Of a stretch of 64,000 bases of DNA, positions 59,901 through 64,000 are shown one piece after another. The first letter of the stretch is position 1; every line of letters starts with the position of its first letter. Source of the DNA: Halalkalicoccus tibetensis (GTDB lineage Archaea > Halobacteriota > Halobacteria > Halobacteriales > Halalkalicoccaceae); NCBI RefSeq assembly GCF_037996645.1, contig NZ_JBBMXV010000003.1, forward strand, positions 62,001 to 126,000. The letters run 5' to 3'. Below the pieces are notes generated by a model, which saw only the letters and a program-made list of their open reading frames with translations, was not told the origin of the DNA and did not search any database. The position numbers and the translations under genes are program-made.

Positions 59901-61888
59901 ACCTCGCCGGGCGTGTCGCGCATCCCGGGGGCGTGGCGGGCGGCCTTCGCGACGTCGCGCTGGGCGCCGCCGGCCTCGCCGATGGGAAAGAGGGTGTGGA
60001 CCGCGGGTGAGAGGTCGCGGCTCTCGGACTTCTCGGGCCGCCCCATCCGGTTGCCGATCCGGGTCGGGGCCCGTTCCCGGACGGCGAAGGGTGCGACCTC
60101 CGCGACGGCCTTCATCGCGTTGTTCCCGCCGTCCCACGCGCGGGCCTCGCCCGAGAGGGAGTCCCACTCCCGCGAGAGCTCCTCGGAGAAGCCCATCGTC
60201 GCGACGAGCGCGCGCCACTCCGGTACCGAGAGGGTTTCGGCGGTCTGTCGGTGTTCGACCAGCAGCGTCTCGAGGGCCTCGCGGGTCGTCTCGGTCCGGG
60301 TGAGCTCGAGCTCGCCCGCAGTGATCTCCCCCTCGTCGATCGCTTCCGCGAGCGCCTCGAACTGGGTGGTAGAGAGGTCGTGCCAGAGGTAGGTGTAGTC
60401 GGGGTGCAGGGGGGCGTCGTACTCGGCCGCCCACTCGAGGGCCTCCCCGACGGAGGGTGACTCGAGGTCCACTCGGGGGGAGTCCACCAGCGCCTGGACG
60501 TCCGCCGCGCTCTTCTCGAACTCCTGGATCCACCACTCGAAGGTGTAGGAGGCCGGGGCCAGCGGGTGGTTGTTCTCGACGAACTCGCCGTAGTTGACGA
60601 GGTACTCGCCGGCGTCGATGATCCGCTCGACGCCGTTCTGTATCTCGAGTGCCTCCGCGGGGTCGTCGATCCGGCGCACCTCGCCGTTGGCGAGGCGGAC
60701 GGTCGGGCCCTCGATGGTGTCGACGGGGACGATCCCGTGGGCCTTGCCCGGGCGCTCGGTCTTGATCTGGGTGCCCGCCGCGAGGAAGTCGTCGACGATA
60801 TGCATCGTCGCCGGATGGACCCCGCCGGTCGCGAAGCCGTGGTTGCGCGCCCGCCCGTAGCGAAGCCGGAACCCCCCGACTTCAGAGGGATGGGAGAAGA
60901 CCGGCCGGCCCGCGATCAGGTCACGGAGGAACTTCTCGGAGGGGGCGGCCCGCGGCGGGCCGGCGGGCTCCTCGGGCCCGTCGTCGGCCTCGGCGTCGTC
61001 GTCCTCCTCGCTCGTCTCGGCCTCGCTTTCCTCGCTTCCCTCGTCCTCGCCGATCGTGCCGTCGATCAGGTCCTGGAGCCACGGCCAGTCAACCTCGTCG
61101 AGCTCGCGGGTGTAGCGCTGGATCTTCGGCGCCTTGAGCGCGATCCCCTCCGCGAGCACGAGACACATCCCGCCCCGCGGGTTGTTCGTCCCCACCCGTT
61201 CGAGATCCCGAAAGCCCGAGACCTCGGCGTCGCCCGTCGACTCCCCGTCGAGCATGATCGGGCAGTTCCGGGCGATGAACTTCGTCTCTTTATCTTTGGG
61301 CGAGTACTGCAACCCCGTGGTCTTGTCGTAGAGGCCCACCTCCTCGGCGTAGCGCTCGACCTCGTCGTCGCGGGCCTGGTACTCCGAGACGTCGAGCAGC
61401 GCGCGGGTGTAGTCGGCGACGAGCACGGAGAGCGCCTGGGCGGTCCCGCCTGCTGACCGAATGGGACCGGCGTAGAAGACCCGCACGCACTCCGTCCCGT
61501 CGTCGTTTTCCAATAACTCGACCCGGTCGATCCCCTCGATGGGGGCGGCGACCACGCCCTCGGTGAGCAGCGCGACCGCCGTTCGGACTGCGCCTTCGAT
61601 CTTCCCGTCCTTGGTCTCGTACTCACCCACGCGACCTTCGGCGAAGTCCTCGGCCAGCGCCAGCGCGGCCTCCTCGCGGCTCATCTCCTCCTCGAGTTCC
61701 CGAACTCGCTCGGCGACCCCCGGGATGCCGAGGATGTTCTCGACCCTGTCGGCCATGTCCTTCGCGACGGGGATCTCGACCTCGGGTCGGGGGTCGCCGC
61801 CCCGCTTGCGGGCTCGCTCGGCGCGGTTGAACGCCTCGTCGAGGCGGGACTCGATCCGCTCGAAGTAGCGTTCGTCCTCCCCGCGCAT
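56909..61888 (-). CDS. polC: DNA polymerase II (PolD) large subunit with intein
   Basis: The catalytic DP2 subunit of the archaeal replicative polymerase D. The 1659-aa precursor contains a 491-aa intein (residues 921-1411), leaving about 1168 aa of polymerase. Polymerase features are GPIRSAGGTAQALSVLVADY, CPDCG-type zinc motifs before residue 780 (CEDCE, CPDCGGN, CPDCGRE), the catalytic-site segment DGDEDCVMLLMDGLLNFS right after the intein, and a C-terminal zinc pair (CLSCGKKYRR, CRDCGG). The end QSGIADFM is a PIP-box for PCNA. An acidic low-complexity stretch lies near residue 290. Confidence 0.96.
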   Translation of the reverse strand: MRGEDERYFERIESRLDEAFNRAERARKRGGDPRPEVEIPVAKDMADRVENILGIPGVAERVRELEEEMSREEAALALAEDFAEGRVGEYETKDGKIEGAVRTAVALLTEGVVAAPIEGIDRVELLENDDGTECVRVFYAGPIRSAGGTAQALSVLVADYTRALLDVSEYQARDDEVERYAEEVGLYDKTTGLQYSPKDKETKFIARNCPIMLDGESTGDAEVSGFRDLERVGTNNPRGGMCLVLAEGIALKAPKIQRYTRELDEVDWPWLQDLIDGTIGEDEGSEESEAETSEEDDDAEADDGPEEPAGPPRAAPSEKFLRDLIAGRPVFSHPSEVGGFRLRYGRARNHGFATGGVHPATMHIVDDFLAAGTQIKTERPGKAHGIVPVDTIEGPTVRLANGEVRRIDDPAEALEIQNGVERIIDAGEYLVNYGEFVENNHPLAPASYTFEWWIQEFEKSAADVQALVDSPRVDLESPSVGEALEWAAEYDAPLHPDYTYLWHDLSTTQFEALAEAIDEGEITAGELELTRTETTREALETLLVEHRQTAETLSVPEWRALVATMGFSEELSREWDSLSGEARAWDGGNNAMKAVAEVAPFAVRERAPTRIGNRMGRPEKSESRDLSPAVHTLFPIGEAGGAQRDVAKAARHAPGMRDTPGEVEVSIGRRECEDCEIRTFRGDCPDCGGNTFPHYECPDCGRELEPDEAGRVGCPRCEAEGTNVERRTIDLDGIYHDALSGLGERGGSFETLKGVKGLTSSHKTPEPMEKGVLRAKHGVSAFKDGTVRYDMTDLPVTSVRPEELDVPVDEFRRLGYHEDVRGEPLEHADQLVELKVQDVVLSDGAAEHMLKTADFVDDLLERYYGLEAFYDVSEREELVGELVFGMAPHTSAAVVGRVVGFTSAAVGYAHPYFHASKRRNCFHPSTKVWYAEEGDRWRHGSIEDLVEEHLEDPRTDDFGTLVEELDGELSVPSIAGDGSVTTRPIEAVSKHPAPDHLLEIETRSGRRLRVTPDHSMRRWNGEVERIAASELEPGDTVPSPKRLPMEGRESEIDLLAELLAGDAIPNEDLVIRGLGSDRVRGLFDEATSGDTYLDRVADRLDVADSTVYNWVSRDSVPAAVLLALFDEETIVERLPDDVELGVKRDSVSVDRILRIDEEVGTLLGYYAAEGFTRREDGCFYQTTICTPDDPVRRRIIDTFEEALGTTAYEENEWKVTVSSRLVAALFADVLDAGSIAEDKRVPDPVLGGSDGVLAAYLAAYFSGDGSVSNDRLDIRAHTISDELKEDLIAALKRFGITSKTYTETRRIETGPVAEFYDGTPEFESWVLKITSENAVRFAERIGFDLDRKSATLSEVVESIDARPQRLFGDGGEVWLDEVVDVSIVESDTDHTYSVTVADTHTLVANDLFTGQCDGDEDCVMLLMDGLLNFSKEYLPDKRGGQMDAPLVMSSRIDPAEIDDEAHNMDVVEQYPLEFYEATLEMADPGEVDVTIAEESVGTDDQYRGFAHTHDTSDIALGPDLSAYKTLGSMMEKMDAQLELARKLRAVDETDVAERVIEYHFLPDLIGNLRAFSSQETRCLSCGKKYRRMPLSGDCRDCGGNVNLTVHQGSVNKYMNTAIQVADEYGCREYTKQRLKILDTSLESIFENDKNKQSGIADFM
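57656..59128 (-). other. Intein with LAGLIDADG homing endonuclease in polC
   Basis: A 491-residue protein-splicing element between RRN and CDGDED of the polymerase. It begins with Cys921 (CFHPSTKVW), has block B RVTPDH, and ends VADTHTLVANDLFTGQ with C-terminal Gln1411, followed by Cys. The core endonuclease has two LAGLIDADG-type motifs, LLGYYAAEG (about 1160) and YLAAYFSGDGS (about 1255). Before them a helix-turn-helix-like insert (DRVADRLDVADSTVYNWVSR, about 1095-1115) may help DNA recognition. The terminal Gln instead of Asn is a known variant at this polC site. Confidence 0.92.
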
Positions 61889-62308
61889 TTACAGCCAGAG
61901 GTCGAGCCCGGTCGTCTCGTCGAACTCCCTGACGAGCTCGCCCTCGAACTCGCGCATGTAACACTCGCCGGCGAAGACGGTGCCCGAATCGAGGTGGCCC
62001 GCGATCGCCTGGCCGCTCGGCCGCGAGAGCACCGCGTGGGTGTGGGCGAAGCGCTCTGCGTTCAGCCACGAGACGTTGCCCATGCAGGCGGCGACCTCGA
62101 GGGGCTCCTCGAAGCTGACGGACTCGTACTCCTTCTCGCGCTGGTCGTAGAACAGGACCTCCGCGTCCTGGACCGCGCCGAGCGCGTAGAAGAAGCCCGC
62201 GTCGATCTCGGCCGCCTCGGCGAGGGTCTCGATCTCCTCGCGCCAGTCGGCACCCGTCTCCATCCGAGCAACGAACTCCCGTCGCGTCTCGACCTCGCGG
62301 TAGTGCAT
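61889..62308 (-). CDS. PPC domain (DUF296) protein
   Basis: A 139-residue single-domain PPC/DUF296 protein. The marks are MHYREVETRREFVARME, the central DAGFFYALGAVQDAEV, and the ligand-pocket GNVSWLNAERFAHTHAVLS. Stand-alone PPC proteins form trimers; in plants the domain is fused to AT-hooks and binds DNA-associated factors, but here no AT-hook is present. The ATG at 62308 is chosen over a TTG at 62320. Its stop is directly before the polC start, so the two are co-transcribed. Confidence 0.9.
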   Translation of the reverse strand: MHYREVETRREFVARMETGADWREEIETLAEAAEIDAGFFYALGAVQDAEVLFYDQREKEYESVSFEEPLEVAACMGNVSWLNAERFAHTHAVLSRPSGQAIAGHLDSGTVFAGECYMREFEGELVREFDETTGLDLWL

Positions 62309-62346
62309 GCGGAAGGGCAACGAACGGGAGCGGCAAAAACGTATCC

Positions 62347-62517
62347 TTACCGCCAGTCCGAAAGCGACGACGCGTCACGAAGTGGCATGGCGAGCCACGC
62401 GTCGTCGGTGGTAACGTCGGCAATAACCACGCGCTCCCCGTCGGGCGCGTCGTCTATCGAGGCCATGACCTCGCTCTCGCCATCCACAGCGGACGCAGGG
62501 GTCGCTTTCGTGGACAT
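62347..62517 (-). CDS. 56-aa haloarchaeal small protein (DUF7556-like)
   Basis: A short gene of 56 codons: MSTKATPASAVDGESEVMAS, then IDDAPDGERVVIADVTTDDA and a conserved-looking end WLAMPLRDASSLSDWR. It has a clear TATA box at the leaderless spacing, which strongly supports it. From memory such proteins (ADI/V-x-x-DDAWLxMP...WR) occur in many haloarchaea without known function (DUF7556-like, unverified). It is upstream of the PPC and polC genes on the same strand. Confidence 0.75.
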   Translation of the reverse strand: MSTKATPASAVDGESEVMASIDDAPDGERVVIADVTTDDAWLAMPLRDASSLSDWR

Positions 62518-62540
62518 GATATGACAATCGATAGCGTGGC

Positions 62541-62550
62541 TTATAAACTT
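62541..62550 (-). promoter_or_regulatory. TATA box of the 56-aa small protein gene
   Basis: On the minus strand AAGTTTATAA is centred about 28 bp before the ATG at 62517, the leaderless spacing. The gap 62518-62690 also serves the divergent CBS gene. Confidence 0.65.
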
Positions 62551-62690
62551 CTCGGAGTCGGCGACGGATTTATCCCCCCGATGTCAACGACATGCAGGTG
62601 CAGGGTGGCCCTACGGGCGGCTATTGTGGGGAACGCGGCCGACGGGTCGGATCGGGGGGTACAAGGCCTCGGAGGTCGTACGCGGCGAGC

Positions 62691-63545
62691 ATGAAAGTCG
62701 CAGACGCGATGACGCCGCGCGCGGAGCTCGTGACCGTCGAGCTGCCGGGGTCGCGCGACGACGCGCTCGAGTACCTCCAGGAGCGTGGGTTCTCCTCGGT
62801 GCCGGTGGTCAAGGAGGAGGACGGCTCCGAGGAGTTCCGCGGACTGGTCTCCCGGGAGGGGCTGATCGAGCGGCCCGACGAGGACCAGCTCGCGCTGCTG
62901 CTGGAGGAGGTGCCGACGACGACCGAGGACGCCTCGATCGAGGAGCTCGCGGGGCTGATGGTCCGCGAGGGTGCGCGCCGTATCCCCGTCGTTGACGGCC
63001 ATCTCGAGGGGATCGTGACGGTCACCGACGTGATCCGTGCGATCGCCGAGGGGAACGTCGCGGGCGACGCCGAAGTCGGCGAAATCGCCGCCAGACACGT
63101 CAACGGCGTCTACGCCGGGACACCGCTGCCGGTCGCCGAGCGCGAGCTCCACTACGCGAACGAGCCCTACGGCGTCGTCCTCGACGACGACGCCGACCCC
63201 TGTGGGATCCTCACCGAGGTCGACGTCCTCGACGTCGCGGAGGTCGTCGAGGGCGAGGAGCGCACCGGCGACAGCATGGCCAGCGACGACAGCGACTGGA
63301 AGTGGGAGAGCATCAAGGCCGTCGGCAACCGGTATCTCCCGACCCGGAACGTCGAGATCCCGGCCGCCCCCGTGAGCGAGTTCATGACCGAGGACGTCGT
63401 GACGGTGACGAAACGCAAGACGGCACAGGACGCCGCCCAGCTCATGATCCGCAACGACATCGAGCAGATCCCGCTGATGAGCGGCGACGAGCTGAGCGGA
63501 ATCGTCCAGGACACCCACCTCTTGGAGGCGCTCGATGAGCGATAG
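62691..63545 (+). CDS. CBS-domain protein with four CBS-like motifs
   Basis: A 284-residue cytoplasmic protein of repeated CBS motifs, the first about 1-60 (MKVADAMTPRAELVTVE, SSVPVVKE), the second about 78-125 (EELAGLMVREGARRIPVVDG, VTVTDVIRAI), the third about 140-190 and the fourth about 220-284 (VSEFMTEDVVTVTKRKTAQD). Such four-CBS proteins sense adenosyl nucleotides or SAM and regulate other proteins. The upstream in-frame extension to 62592 is unlike the family; ATG 62691 starts the motif. Its last 11 bases overlap glyS. Confidence 0.88.
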   Translation: MKVADAMTPRAELVTVELPGSRDDALEYLQERGFSSVPVVKEEDGSEEFRGLVSREGLIERPDEDQLALLLEEVPTTTEDASIEELAGLMVREGARRIPVVDGHLEGIVTVTDVIRAIAEGNVAGDAEVGEIAARHVNGVYAGTPLPVAERELHYANEPYGVVLDDDADPCGILTEVDVLDVAEVVEGEERTGDSMASDDSDWKWESIKAVGNRYLPTRNVEIPAAPVSEFMTEDVVTVTKRKTAQDAAQLMIRNDIEQIPLMSGDELSGIVQDTHLLEALDER

Positions 63546-64000
63546 CGAGAACGAGAATGAAAGCGAGGGCCGTACGCTCGCCGAACTCGCGAAACGGCGG
63601 GGCTTCTTCTTCCCCTCGAACGGCGTCTATGGGGGGACCGCCGGCTTCTACACCTACGGCCCCGAGGGCGCGGCGCTCAAACGCCACCTCGAGGACGCCT
63701 GGCGCGACCGTTTTACGGTGAAGGAGGGCAATCAGGAGATCGAGGCGCCGACGGTGATGCCCGAGGCGGTCTTCGAGGCCTCCGGGCATCTCGACGGGTT
63801 CGACGACATGCTCGTCGAGTGTGCCGACTGTGGCGAGAGCCACCGGGCGGACCACCTGATCGAGGACGACACCGCGATCGAGGACGCCGAAGCCCTGGAG
63901 ATCGCGGAGGTCGAGGAGCTGATCCGCGAGCACGAGCTGGTCTGTCCGTCGTGTGGGACCGCGCTGGCCGGCCAGCCCGTCGAGGACTTCAACCTCATGT
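63535..64000 (+). CDS. glyS: Glycyl-tRNA synthetase, N-terminal part (truncated by window edge)
   Basis: Class II alpha-2 type GlyRS of archaea, cut by the window end; no stop is reached. The visible 155 codons begin MSDSENENESEGRTLAEL and continue with the motif 1 region RRGFFFPSNGVYGGTAGFYT and YGPEGAALK, then the zinc-ribbon insertion CADC and CPSC. The ATG at 63535 overlaps the CBS gene by 11 bp, so translation is probably coupled. Charges tRNA-Gly. Confidence 0.93.
   Translation, partial: MSDSENENESEGRTLAELAKRRGFFFPSNGVYGGTAGFYTYGPEGAALKRHLEDAWRDRFTVKEGNQEIEAPTVMPEAVFEASGHLDGFDDMLVECADCGESHRADHLIEDDTAIEDAEALEIAEVEELIREHELVCPSCGTALAGQPVEDFNLM

Overview
The window is chromosomal DNA from a haloarchaeon (class Halobacteria). 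The evidence is very high GC, strongly acidic proteins, archaeal information-processing genes (TFB, PolD large subunit with an intein, PPC protein, archaeal RecJ-like DHH protein), HTH_10 bacterioopsin-activator-type regulators, ECF biotin transport, and TATA boxes 26-30 bp before start codons as expected for leaderless mRNAs. The genus cannot be fixed from the sequence alone. Coding density is high and neighbouring genes often overlap by 1-4 bases. I see no rRNA, tRNA, CRISPR array or intact transposon.

Layout. 0-8.6 kb holds housekeeping genes: the 3' end of prs, ileS, a uracil-DNA glycosylase, a HIT protein, a TFB, hisB with an ACT regulator, and glutamate dehydrogenase with a short zinc-ribbon gene. 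8.7-19.8 kb holds a large multi-sensor regulator with a degenerate receiver, YigZ, an S9 peptidase, upp, a COG0523 metal GTPase, a VOC dioxygenase next to a truncated dioxygenase remnant, and an ArsA/Get3 ATPase. 20-31.7 kb is transport and stress: CstA, a cupin pair, PiT phosphate transporter, CNNM/CorC protein, thioredoxin-fold proteins, Sua5, solitary Cas4, and a bioY-ATPase-EcfT operon behind a BirA-like operator. 31.8-39.5 kb encodes an NAD-type formate dehydrogenase (NuoG-like N-terminus plus NuoF-like subunit) and a divergent membrane HdrD-like iron-sulfur protein. 39.5-50 kb is a tetrapyrrole region (hemB, hemL, hemC, sumT, hemD) interrupted by an ammonium transporter fused to GlnK and a ModE-like regulator, with an HTH_10 regulator divergent from hemC. 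50-64 kb holds an S66 peptidase, RecJ-like nuclease, a second HTH_10 regulator, Nfu, PanE, two related tiny membrane proteins, intein-bearing polC, a PPC protein, a CBS protein and the start of glyS.

The most unusual signal is a recurring architecture rather than one gene. Three unrelated genes (HIT, hemB, polC) are each followed by an extra, diverged copy of their own last codons, ending in its own stop, with differences that are mostly synonymous. In hemB the copies are 57-bp in-frame units, each with two hairpins whose arms co-vary between copies. Separately, upp and the amt-glnK linker carry the same kind of in-frame insert, a 7-bp-stem/3-nt-loop palindrome encoding SE-x-RSDG, again with compensatory changes. 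A trio of long-stem hairpins lies between ileS and the glycosylase. Together these suggest a family of small palindromic elements or recombination scars that target the 3' ends and loops of genes.
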